Assembly: GCF_000808015.1 (NCBI RefSeq)
Contig: NZ_JWHR01000147.1
Coordinates: 1 to 21,779, forward strand
Origin: Terrisporobacter othiniensis
Lineage (GTDB): Bacteria; Bacillota; Clostridia; Peptostreptococcales; Peptostreptococcaceae
DNA: 21,779 bases
Direction: 5' to 3'
Shown in pieces: positions 7,240 through 15,587 of the stretch. The notes under the pieces are model-generated. The model saw nothing but the letters and a program-made list of their open reading frames with translations, was not told the origin of the DNA and did no database searches. The position numbers were made by a program, and so were the translations under genes. Every line of letters starts with the position of its first letter. Within the stretch, counting starts at the first letter, position 1.

Positions 7240-8508
7240 TTAAAATAGTAATTTTTCAATTGCCTTAGTCATTTCACAAGATTCGTTCCAAAACTCATCT
7301 ACATCTACTACTACTTCACTTACACTTGCAAATTCACCTGCAAATGCTGTAGCATGGCTACTTATAGTTGAAAGAACACTTGAATTTAAATTATTAATAT
7401 TCCTATTTTTTATTTCACTTATAAAATCTTTTATCATTTTTTCATTACTGTTATCTTTCTCAAGTTTTATTACTATGTCCTTATTATCTATGAATTTTTT
7501 AATATATATAGTGTTTTCTTTTAAACTTGTATAAACTTCTCCATGTGTAAACATAAGTCTTATATTTCTATCTTCTTCTTTTGTGAATGCAGTGATATTA
7601 AGCGTAGCTGTAATATTATTTTTAAACTTTAATACGCTAATTAAATTATCAGAAACATTATTATCACAAGAGTATACACATTGTCCATACTGTCCTTCTT
7701 TTAATATAGACTTCAAATTTTCTTTGGTTGGATTTATATGTATCCCTCTACTTATTTCTTTATTACTAAGATAAATCTTCTCAGCGCAATAAGGACATTC
7801 TTTATCCTTACTACATCTTGTGCATAATTGGCTCATATTTAATTGTAGATTTTCTCTTGTAAAGTGATTTAATCTACCAAAGACAGAAATCTTTTCACAC
7901 TTAGAATTTGTTAGAAATTCAAGCATATCCAAATCGTAACAACTATTTGTTAAAAGAAGTGGTGCTGTGTCATTATCTAGCCTCCAATTCCCTCTTACAA
8001 AGTTATGTACGAACTTTTCATATCCTATATATGAATTATAATTAATGTTAATTAAATTTCCCATTTCATTACTTTCTATTATTTCTCTAAGCTTCAAGAA
8101 TACATTTGAATATCTATAAGGCATTGAAGCCATAAAAATTCTATCTTTATTATTTTCACATACATCTTTTAAATGAAATAATTTGTCTAAGTTATTAGCC
8201 ACAGGGCCTTCTACTAAAACATCATAACCCTTGTCTAAAGCAGCAGTAGCTATTGAAAAATGGGTATTATCATCACTACATACTATAACTGCATCTGCTA
8301 TTTTTTCCTTTTCAAAAAAATCTTTTATATTTCCAAATACTCTATCTTCAGATAAATTAAATATTTCTTTAAATTTTTTTCTTCTTCCTATTTTTGTCTC
8401 TACAACTTGTACAACTTCACATATATCATTATTATTTTTTATAAATTCCCCATAAGTGTACCTACCTCTTACACCCGCTCCAATTATAGCTAATTTAATT
8501 TTATTCAT
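7240..8508 (-). CDS. Gfo/Idh/MocA family oxidoreductase with a four-Cys motif
   Basis: The 422-residue protein has an N-terminal Rossmann fold with GAGVRG (10-15) for NAD(P) and a C-terminal Gfo/Idh/MocA domain. The family oxidises or reduces sugars and related alcohols. Two points stand out. The usual catalytic EKP motif reads EGP here (VEGPVA, 99-104), so the lysine normally involved in catalysis is replaced by glycine. The middle of the protein has CTRC-(5)-CPYC (C229, C232, C238, C241), a four-cysteine set also known in a subgroup of clostridial and bacillar members and probably a metal site. The ATG follows AAGGGGAT. The DMT transporter gene lies 75 bases upstream on the same strand, so cotranscription is possible. 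The substrate is unknown. Confidence 0.88.
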   Translation of the reverse strand: MNKIKLAIIGAGVRGRYTYGEFIKNNNDICEVVQVVETKIGRRKKFKEIFNLSEDRVFGNIKDFFEKEKIADAVIVCSDDNTHFSIATAALDKGYDVLVEGPVANNLDKLFHLKDVCENNKDRIFMASMPYRYSNVFLKLREIIESNEMGNLININYNSYIGYEKFVHNFVRGNWRLDNDTAPLLLTNSCYDLDMLEFLTNSKCEKISVFGRLNHFTRENLQLNMSQLCTRCSKDKECPYCAEKIYLSNKEISRGIHINPTKENLKSILKEGQYGQCVYSCDNNVSDNLISVLKFKNNITATLNITAFTKEEDRNIRLMFTHGEVYTSLKENTIYIKKFIDNKDIVIKLEKDNSNEKMIKDFISEIKNRNINNLNSSVLSTISSHATAFAGEFASVSEVVVDVDEFWNESCEMTKAIEKLLF

Positions 8509-8583
8509 GAAACAATCCCCTTTATTTATTAGAATAATAAATTACCTCTATAAATAATTATAATATATATTTTTAAATTTAGA

Positions 8584-9462
8584 TTATTTTCTCAACTTAT
8601 CTTGCTTTTTATTGTATAAAAACATATAGAATGCAGCAGCAAAAATTATGCAGTAACCTAATACACTAAGGCTATCTGGATACACTCCAAATAAGAATAT
8701 ACTTAAAATAGCTGAGAATATTATATTGCTATAATCAAATATAGATATTTCTTTAGCTGGTGCATATTTATAAGCTAGAGTAACTCCAAATTGACCGAGG
8801 CTGGCAAATACACCTGCTAATAGTAAATATATAAACTGCATACTTGTCATAGGTTCATAAACTAAAATAAACATTGGCAGTACTGCTATTAATGAAAAGC
8901 TAGAAAAGAAAAATACAATAGTATAATATTCTTCCTTATTCCCTAACATTCTTACACAAGTATATGCAAGAGCTGCAAATACTGCACTTAAAAATCCAAT
9001 TACGTATGGCACTACTCTAACATCAAAAGATGGTTTTATAATAAATAAAGCACCTATAAATGCCACAATTATTGCAGATATTTGCTTTATATTTATTTTT
9101 TCTTTTAATATTAAAGCACAAAATACTACTACCAAAAATGGACTTATTTTATTTAGCATATTTGCATCTGATAAAACTAAATTATCTATGGCATAATAAT
9201 TAAAAATAACTCCTATTGTTCCAAATAAAGAACGATAAATTAAAACTTTTCTATTTTCTTTTTTTCCTGTAAAGCTTCCTTTATGTTTTATAATTAAAAA
9301 TAATGCAATTATTGCAGCTACTAGATTTCTAAAAAATACTTTCTGTATATTAGGTAAATCACCTGATAATTTTATAAAAGCTGACATAACTGCAAATCCA
9401 AAGGCAGATAGAATTATAAAAACTATGCCTTTTAATCTGTTTGATCTTGTTATTTCACTCAT
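8584..9462 (-). CDS. DMT-superfamily (EamA) transporter
   Basis: A 292-residue polytopic membrane protein with about ten helices made of two EamA repeats (about residues 10-140 and 150-285), the standard size for the drug/metabolite transporter superfamily. Members export or import amino acids, nucleotide sugars or other metabolites, and the substrate cannot be predicted here. Typical phrases are IVFIILSAFGFAVMSAF at the start, LKEKINIKQISAIIVAFIG closing repeat 1, and an acidic/aromatic loop between repeats. The ATG has AAGGAG upstream. Its promoter faces away from the BusR-like regulator gene across a 219-base shared region, so local regulation by that protein is worth considering. Confidence 0.9.
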   Translation of the reverse strand: MSEITRSNRLKGIVFIILSAFGFAVMSAFIKLSGDLPNIQKVFFRNLVAAIIALFLIIKHKGSFTGKKENRKVLIYRSLFGTIGVIFNYYAIDNLVLSDANMLNKISPFLVVVFCALILKEKINIKQISAIIVAFIGALFIIKPSFDVRVVPYVIGFLSAVFAALAYTCVRMLGNKEEYYTIVFFFSSFSLIAVLPMFILVYEPMTSMQFIYLLLAGVFASLGQFGVTLAYKYAPAKEISIFDYSNIIFSAILSIFLFGVYPDSLSVLGYCIIFAAAFYMFLYNKKQDKLRK

Positions 9463-9507
9463 TTTTTCTCCTTTTATTATTAATCTTTTCTAAAATTGTA
9501 CTAATTT

Positions 9508-9536
9508 ATTTTATATGTGAAAAATACAATAGTCAA
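9508..9536 (-). promoter_or_regulatory. Sigma-A-type promoter for the DMT transporter gene
   Basis: On the minus strand TTGACT (9536-9531), a 17-base spacer and TAAAAT (9513-9508) form a near-consensus promoter. Transcription would start near 9501, about 39 bases upstream of the ATG at 9462. Confidence 0.65.
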
Positions 9537-9599
9537 ATTTTTTATACCCATCTAACTATATTTATATTTATACATATTTATATTTTTTATGATAGCATA

Positions 9600-9627
9600 T
9601 TGCATATTTCTAAATTATATATACAAT
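9600..9627 (+). promoter_or_regulatory. Possible promoter of the BusR-like regulator gene
   Basis: TTGCAT (9600-9605), 16 bases, then TACAAT (9622-9627) is a moderate match on the plus strand, about 55 bases upstream of the ATG at 9682. Other A/T-rich hexamers nearby make this choice uncertain. Confidence 0.35.
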
Positions 9628-9681
9628 ATTAATAGTGATATTATTTTATGATTTTACAATTTTAAAGTAGAAGGTGAATAA

Positions 9682-10302
9682 ATGAAAGAAAAATATACCG
9701 TTCCTATATATCAAAAAATAGCACTAGATTTGGCTAATAAGATACATACAGGGGACATAAAGGAAGGTAGTACTCTTTATGGGCGTTCTATACTTGCTGG
9801 AAAATATAATGTTTCTCCAGAAACAATAAGAAGAGCCATAAAATTACTAGAGGATATTGATATAGTCGAAAGTATTAAAGGTAAGGGAGTAATTGTCTTA
9901 TCCTCAGATAATGCTTTATCTTTTATAAAAAAATATGAAGATATTACAAATATCTCTTCTTATAAAAGTAATCTCTATAGATTACTTGAGAACAAATCAA
10001 AAATTGACAATGATATAGTCCTTACATTAAACAAAATATTAGATTACTCTGATAGACTAGAAGTTATTAACCCACTAGTTCCTATACAATTTACTGTGGA
10101 GTCTCATTGTAAATACATTGGAAAAACAGCAGCTGAAACTAAGTTTTGGCAAAATACTGGGGCTACTATTGTAGCAATAAAAAGAGGAGATGAGTTAATC
10201 ATTTCTCCAGGACCTTATATAGTATTTATGGAAAATGATATCTTATTAGTTGTTGGTGACAGATATATTTACAATTCAGTGCCAACTTTCCTATACGATT
10301 AG
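9682..10302 (+). CDS. GntR-type regulator with C-terminal RCK_C domain (BusR-like)
   Basis: The 206-residue protein joins a GntR winged helix (about 8-74, with LAGKYNVSPETIRRAIKLLE) to a helical, probably coiled-coil linker (78-128) and an RCK_C/TrkA-C domain (about 126-204, ending GPYIVFMENDILLVVGD). This is the architecture of BusR in streptococci and lactococci, a c-di-AMP-sensing repressor of the glycine-betaine/osmolyte importer busA. The RCK_C domain is the known ligand site in that family. The ATG follows AAGGTGA. No osmolyte importer is encoded in the window, so the target must lie elsewhere or differ. The divergent DMT transporter is the only local candidate. c-di-AMP binding is inferred from architecture, not from verified ligand residues. 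Confidence 0.85.
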   Translation: MKEKYTVPIYQKIALDLANKIHTGDIKEGSTLYGRSILAGKYNVSPETIRRAIKLLEDIDIVESIKGKGVIVLSSDNALSFIKKYEDITNISSYKSNLYRLLENKSKIDNDIVLTLNKILDYSDRLEVINPLVPIQFTVESHCKYIGKTAAETKFWQNTGATIVAIKRGDELIISPGPYIVFMENDILLVVGDRYIYNSVPTFLYD

Positions 10303-10330
10303 ATTTTTACTTGAGAATTTACTATTAATA

Positions 10331-10364
10331 AAGGCATATGAAGTTTGTGATCTTCATATGCCTT
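10331..10364. terminator. Terminator between the BusR-like gene and glpK
   Basis: AAGGCATATGAAG (10331-10343) pairs perfectly with CTTCATATGCCTT (10352-10364) around an 8-base loop. The flanks are only moderately T-rich on each side. It lies between convergent genes and can serve both. Confidence 0.7.
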
Positions 10365-10368
10365 CTTA

Positions 10369-11982
<1,614 letters not shown>

Positions 11983-12112
11983 TTAATTATTTATTAGTAT
12001 ATTCATAAATCACTTTAGAATAATATAAAACTTATTTTAATATGACAATTCACTTTGCTTTATCAATACATAGGAGAATCAAACCCCTTATAATAAAAGA
12101 TTCCTTGCAATT

Positions 12113-12138
12113 AAAAAAAGACCCCCGTAGGGATCTTT
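12113..12138 (-). terminator. Terminator of cspA
   Basis: On the minus strand AAAGATCCC pairs with GGGGTCTTT (one G-T pair) around the tetraloop TACG, followed by a run of seven T. This is a textbook intrinsic terminator located 24 bases after the cspA stop. Confidence 0.88.
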
Positions 12139-12161
12139 AAAAGCATTCTGACAAATATATA

Positions 12162-12362
12162 TTATAATATAGTTATGTTAGCTGCTTGAAGACCTTTAGC
12201 ACCTTCAACTATATCAAAGCTTACTTTTTGACCTTCTTCTAATGATTTGAATCCATCACCTTGTATAGCTGTGAAATGAGCGAATACATCATCTCCACCT
12301 TCTACAGATATAAATCCGAATCCTTTTTCGTTGTTAAACCATTTTACTGTTCCGTTATTCAT
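12162..12362 (-). CDS. Cold shock protein (CspA/CspB family)
   Basis: The 66-residue protein is a single cold-shock domain (OB fold) of normal length. RNP1 is KGFGFI (13-18) and RNP2 is VFAHF (26-30). The N-terminal GTVKWFN and the C-terminal QAANI are also conserved. Such proteins bind single-stranded RNA and DNA and act as RNA chaperones in growth and cold adaptation. The ATG follows AGGAGAT. The leader contains a 5-bp hairpin (TCAAG/CTTGA, 12387-12401), and A/T-rich -10-like hexamers sit at 12424-12437, so a leader of around 50-60 bases is likely. A strong terminator follows. The closest csp letter cannot be assigned. Confidence 0.95.
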   Translation of the reverse strand: MNNGTVKWFNNEKGFGFISVEGGDDVFAHFTAIQGDGFKSLEEGQKVSFDIVEGAKGLQAANITIL

Positions 12363-12501
12363 TTTGGAATCTCCTATAAACCTACATCAAGTTTCTCTTG
12401 ACTTACTGTGTATTTCTATATTTATTATAACATTATATTTATAAAATAGCTACCTTTTTATTTTTATTATTTTAATTTCATGTATATATCTTATGAAGTC
12501 T

Positions 12502-12759
12502 CTAGAATATGCTTATTATATTGCAAATAATCATTATATTGACTACCAGTAATATAGGTACTCCATATACAAACTTATTATGCTTAGTTTTGTGATGGAA
12601 TCTATACATTCCTACTAATATACCTAAGCTTCCCCCTATTACACATATAAAAAACAAATTCTTTTCTGGTACTCTATAAGCATTTTTTATAGATTTTTTC
12701 TTATCTATATACATTAGAGAAAATCCAATTAAATTTATTATTATTAAGTAATATATCAA
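12502..12759 (-). CDS. DUF1294 membrane protein
   Basis: Started at TTG 12759, the product has 85 residues and three membrane segments. DUF1294 marks are visible: NLIGFSLMYIDKKKS, R29-VPE, the GGSLG turn (42-46), GMYRFHHKTKHNKF and a final hydrophobic helix. The function of DUF1294 is unknown. The TTG at 12759 is chosen over an in-frame TTG at 12786 because AGGAGA (12771-12766) lies exactly 6 bases before it. That ribosome binding site overlaps the stop codon of the lipoprotein gene, which shows tight translational coupling in a three-gene operon. No terminator is seen after the stop, so transcription may run on towards cspA. Confidence 0.85.
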   Translation of the reverse strand: MIYYLIIINLIGFSLMYIDKKKSIKNAYRVPEKNLFFICVIGGSLGILVGMYRFHHKTKHNKFVYGVPILLVVNIMIICNIISIF

Positions 12760-12769
12760 TTTATTTCTC

Positions 12770-13309
12770 CTAACTAACTTCTTCAATTTTTATATTTTTT
12801 ACTATATCCTCTATTATACTAGAATTTTCATCATATTTATCCAGATTTATTTCTAGATGAATTCGAAAATCCCATTGATCATCAGAAATTAATATATCTT
12901 CACTGAAAACTTCTTTATCATCTACTTTAGTCATATATGTAGCTTTAATGGCTGGGTAAGATAAATCCATATTCATTTCATCATTTATATTCTTATCACT
13001 GTATTTTAAATCATATATTTCATTATCTTCTATGTATACTGGAAAATCAGAATACTCTTTATGTTTCATTCTTTCCACTGTAAATTTAATATCTTCATAT
13101 TTATAGCTTTGTTTGTAATATCCATCAGCACTATTTTCTTCATCTATAAATTCACTTTCTGTAAAGTACTTACTTTCACTAATCATAATTAAGTTTACAG
13201 AAGGTGTATCCTTTCCTTCTTCTACAATTTCTTCCTTACTGTTTTTATTATTACACCCTACACCTAATAATAAGCATAGAAATGTAATTAAAATGGCTAT
13301 CCTTTTCAA
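12770..13309 (-). CDS. Putative lipoprotein of unknown function
   Basis: A 179-residue product is predicted from TTG 13309, chosen because AAAGGAGG lies 7-8 bases upstream. The longer frame to 13339 has no such site. The N-terminus is a type II signal peptide: KR, a hydrophobic run (IAILITFLCLLL), then GVGC with lipid-modified C19. The -3 residue is glycine rather than the usual leucine, so the lipobox is slightly atypical. The mature part is acidic, rich in Glu, Asp, Lys and Tyr, and mostly beta by appearance. I do not recognise the family. It is the middle gene of the methyltransferase-lipoprotein-DUF1294 operon. Confidence 0.75.
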   Translation of the reverse strand: MKRIAILITFLCLLLGVGCNNKNSKEEIVEEGKDTPSVNLIMISESKYFTESEFIDEENSADGYYKQSYKYEDIKFTVERMKHKEYSDFPVYIEDNEIYDLKYSDKNINDEMNMDLSYPAIKATYMTKVDDKEVFSEDILISDDQWDFRIHLEINLDKYDENSSIIEDIVKNIKIEEVS

Positions 13310-13323
13310 ATTAACTCCTCCTT

Positions 13324-14133
13324 TTATTTTACATTCCATATAAGAGTAGCTATAGTAGAATTTATTTCTTCTTCAACATATCCACTATTACTTATGCCTT
13401 TTAAAAATTCACTTATTTTATTTTCCTCATCACCATTAATTGTTTTAATAGTTTTAATTTTTTTTACATATGTACTATAGGCCTTTTCTAAGGTTTCCTT
13501 GTATGACCAAGTTTTCTCTTCATAATTAATTCTTGGAGTGTAACCTTGCAGATATAACATATTAAATGCATATAAAAAGTTTAAGTTTTCTTCTTTCTGT
13601 GAAAGATTTAAAATTTCACTTAATTTATCATAAACAAAATCTTTTCTCCTTATATTACACCTTAACACACAATATTTTTTGCTAGCCTCATTCATTTTTG
13701 CAAAAGTAGATGCGCTTTGTATAGCAGGTGTCATTGATGCAAAAACCAAATCAAAATTTTTATATAAATTGGATTTATTCATATCTAATTCGTGCCAATC
13801 ATCGCAAATAAAAGAAGTATTATCAATATTAAGCTTTCTTTTATTTTCATTAGCATAATCTATCATTTTAGACGATAAATCTATTCCATATATATAGCTA
13901 CATTCCTGTGCTAGTGCAAGAGTATACTTTCCTCCTCCACAACCCACATCTAAAACTTTAAAATCCTTATTAATTAAATTTTCCTCTTTTAAAAGCTTTA
14001 TAAATTCATCATTTTCTGAAGTTGGAATTACATAATTTCCAAAGTAATCCGCCTTTTCATCCCATAAGTTTATGTTTGCTTCTTTATCTTGATCTTTTAA
14101 TCTCCATTTTAATTTTATTTCATTTATATTCAT
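13324..14133 (-). CDS. Class I SAM-dependent methyltransferase
   Basis: The 269-residue protein has a Rossmann-type methyltransferase core. Motif I is VLDVGCGGGKYTLALA (60-75), the acidic residue after strand 2 is D85 (YGIDLS), strand 3 ends at D111-D112, and motif IV is FDLVFASMTPAIQ (127-139). These bind S-adenosylmethionine. The C-terminal ~120 residues include many Tyr, Lys and Glu residues and probably form the substrate cap, so the substrate is unknown. The ATG follows GGGAGGG. It is the first gene of an operon with a lipoprotein gene (start 14 bases beyond its stop) and a DUF1294 gene. A possible promoter lies across the shared region with the divergent superoxide dismutase gene. Confidence 0.87.
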   Translation of the reverse strand: MNINEIKLKWRLKDQDKEANINLWDEKADYFGNYVIPTSENDEFIKLLKEENLINKDFKVLDVGCGGGKYTLALAQECSYIYGIDLSSKMIDYANENKRKLNIDNTSFICDDWHELDMNKSNLYKNFDLVFASMTPAIQSASTFAKMNEASKKYCVLRCNIRRKDFVYDKLSEILNLSQKEENLNFLYAFNMLYLQGYTPRINYEEKTWSYKETLEKAYSTYVKKIKTIKTINGDEENKISEFLKGISNSGYVEEEINSTIATLIWNVK

Positions 14134-14180
14134 TCATTTCCCTCCCCCATATTCTCCTATATATATTGTAACAATTTATT

Positions 14181-14209
14181 TTCAAAAATCATAAAATACT
14201 TTATATAAT
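14181..14209 (+). promoter_or_regulatory. Probable promoter of the superoxide dismutase gene
   Basis: TTCAAA (14181-14186), a 17-base spacer and a perfect TATAAT (14204-14209) predict transcription from about 14216, leaving a very short leader of about 16 bases that contains the AAGGGGG ribosome binding site. Confidence 0.5.
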
Positions 14210-14231
14210 TTTAAATATAAGGGGGTTAAAT

Positions 14232-14750
14232 ATGGAACTGCCAATAATAAATAATGAGATGACTAATTTCTTTTCATCTTATCGATCTGATTACCCCACT
14301 GCCATAGCTATAATTCATGGCAATAAGGATAACCCTTCCATCAGAGGAGAAGTTCTTTTTTATCAACTAGACGATGGTGTCTATATTAAGGCTTATATTA
14401 TAGGTATACCAGATACCAATTCTAAGGGTGAACCTACAAAATTTCATGGATTTCACATACATGAAAGAGGAGATTGCACAATAGATAAATCTGAAGACCC
14501 ATTTCCATCTGTAGGAAGTCATTTTAATCCAAATAACAACATACATCCATTTCATTCTGGTGATTTGCCACCAATTTTATCGGCTAATGGAATTGGTATA
14601 TTATCTGTTTTTACAAATAGTTTTCGTGTAATTGATATACTAGAGAGATCTATTATCCTACACGAAGACCGTGATGATTTCACTTCTCAACCTTCTGGTA
14701 TGTCCGGTAAAAAAATTGCTTGCGGTGTAATTTTACCTTATCATTATTAA
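14232..14750 (+). CDS. Cu/Zn-type superoxide dismutase
   Basis: The 172-residue protein keeps all the metal ligands of the Cu/Zn superoxide dismutase family. Copper ligands are H75 and H77 (GFHIH), H97 (GSHFNP) and H144 (IILHEDRDD). Zinc ligands are H97, H105, H108 and D111. The disulphide pair is C82 (RGDC) and C164 (IACGVI). The active-site arginine before the last cysteine motif is lysine here (GKKIAC, K161). No signal peptide or lipobox is seen, so the enzyme appears cytoplasmic, unlike many bacterial SodC proteins. The ATG follows AAGGGGG. It is monocistronic, with its own terminator. Removing superoxide is a sensible function in an anaerobe, though activity with Lys in place of Arg is uncertain. 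Confidence 0.88.
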   Translation: MELPIINNEMTNFFSSYRSDYPTAIAIIHGNKDNPSIRGEVLFYQLDDGVYIKAYIIGIPDTNSKGEPTKFHGFHIHERGDCTIDKSEDPFPSVGSHFNPNNNIHPFHSGDLPPILSANGIGILSVFTNSFRVIDILERSIILHEDRDDFTSQPSGMSGKKIACGVILPYHY

Positions 14751-14759
14751 ATATTTTTT

Positions 14760-14800
14760 GAGTATTATTAAATAATTTTAATAATACTCTTTTATTTTTC
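14760..14800 (+). terminator. Terminator of the superoxide dismutase gene
   Basis: GAGTATTATTA (14760-14770) pairs perfectly with TAATAATACTC (14779-14789) around an 8-base loop, followed directly by TTTTATTTTT. Confidence 0.85.
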
Positions 14801-14805
14801 CAAAC

Positions 14806-14834
14806 TTGACATTAATAATTAATCTAACTATTAT
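14806..14834 (+). promoter_or_regulatory. Sigma-A-type promoter of the GyrI-like gene
   Basis: Consensus TTGACA (14806-14811), a 17-base spacer and TATTAT (14829-14834) predict a start near 14841, about 50 bases upstream of the ATG at 14892. Confidence 0.7.
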
Positions 14835-14891
14835 TTACTTAGTAGATTTTATTATTTCTATATTTTTTTAAGTGATACATGGGGAGGAGTT

Positions 14892-15533
14892 ATGATTAGA
14901 AAGTTTGATTTCAAAAAAGAATATAAAAACTTATATTCCTCAAAGCAAAAACCTACATTAATAGATGTTCCACCTTTAAATTATATTATGATAGATGGAA
15001 ATGGAAAACCAACAGGAGAAAACTACCAAAATGCTATGCAAATCTTATACTCTCTTACTTATACTATTAAAATGAGTAAAAATGGCAGTAATCATATCGA
15101 TAGCTATTATGAATATGTAATTCCTCCTTTGGAAGGTTTATGGTATCTAGAAAATGGCAAGCTTGATTTTAATGTAAATAAAGAGAAATGGTTATGGACT
15201 TCTATGATTGCCCAACCTGACTTTGTTGATAAAGATATTTTTAATTGGGCTTTGCATGAATGTAAGAATAAAAAACCTGATTTAGACTTTTCAAAAACTA
15301 AATTTGAAACTTTTTATGAGGGGCTTTGTGTGCAGTCCATGCATATCGGATCTTATGATGATGAGCTGAGAACTATAGCTAAAATTGATAAATACATAGA
15401 AGATAACAATTTAGTAAATGTTACAAGTAATATTAGAAAACATCATGAAATTTATTTATCAGACCCTAGAAGAACTTCACCTGAAAAATTAAGAACCATT
15501 CTTAGGTTTCCTGTACAAAAAAACTTACTATAG
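14892..15533 (+). CDS. GyrI-like small-molecule-binding protein
   Basis: The 213-residue protein resembles stand-alone GyrI-like (SOUL/GyrI fold) proteins of Firmicutes. Recognisable parts are DVPPLNYIMIDGNGKP near residues 25-40, YEYVIPPLEGLWY, and the late CVQSMHIGSYDDELRTIAKIDKYI block, followed by HEIYLSDPRRTSPEKLRTILRFPV. The same domain is the effector-binding part of many AraC/MerR regulators, and stand-alone forms bind or hydrolyse small aromatic molecules. There is no DNA-binding domain here. The ATG follows GGGGAGGAG. It has its own promoter and shares a terminator with the convergent CAP gene. The ligand is unknown. Confidence 0.85.
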   Translation: MIRKFDFKKEYKNLYSSKQKPTLIDVPPLNYIMIDGNGKPTGENYQNAMQILYSLTYTIKMSKNGSNHIDSYYEYVIPPLEGLWYLENGKLDFNVNKEKWLWTSMIAQPDFVDKDIFNWALHECKNKKPDLDFSKTKFETFYEGLCVQSMHIGSYDDELRTIAKIDKYIEDNNLVNVTSNIRKHHEIYLSDPRRTSPEKLRTILRFPVQKNLL

Positions 15534-15536
15534 AAA

Positions 15537-15582
15537 AAGGGCTGTGTCATAACAATATTTAATTGTTTATTACACAACCCTT
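15537..15582. terminator. Bidirectional terminator between the GyrI-like and CAP genes
   Basis: AAGGGCTGTGT (15537-15547) pairs with ACACAACCCTT (15572-15582) with one mismatch or wobble, and the loop has an inner AACAAT/ATTGTT helix. It lies between convergent genes, with T- or A-rich flanks. Confidence 0.75.
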
Positions 15583-15587
15583 ATTTA

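Noticed and set aside
9441..9632. 63-codon plus-strand open frame in the DMT/BusR intergenic region
   Set aside because: It is Ile/Tyr/Phe-rich as expected from A/T-rich DNA, overlaps the DMT gene start and promoter, and has no ribosome binding site.
14130..14150. Six-codon leader frame overlapping the methyltransferase start
   Set aside because: The ATG sits inside the G-rich ribosome binding site of the methyltransferase gene and is most simply a by-product of it.
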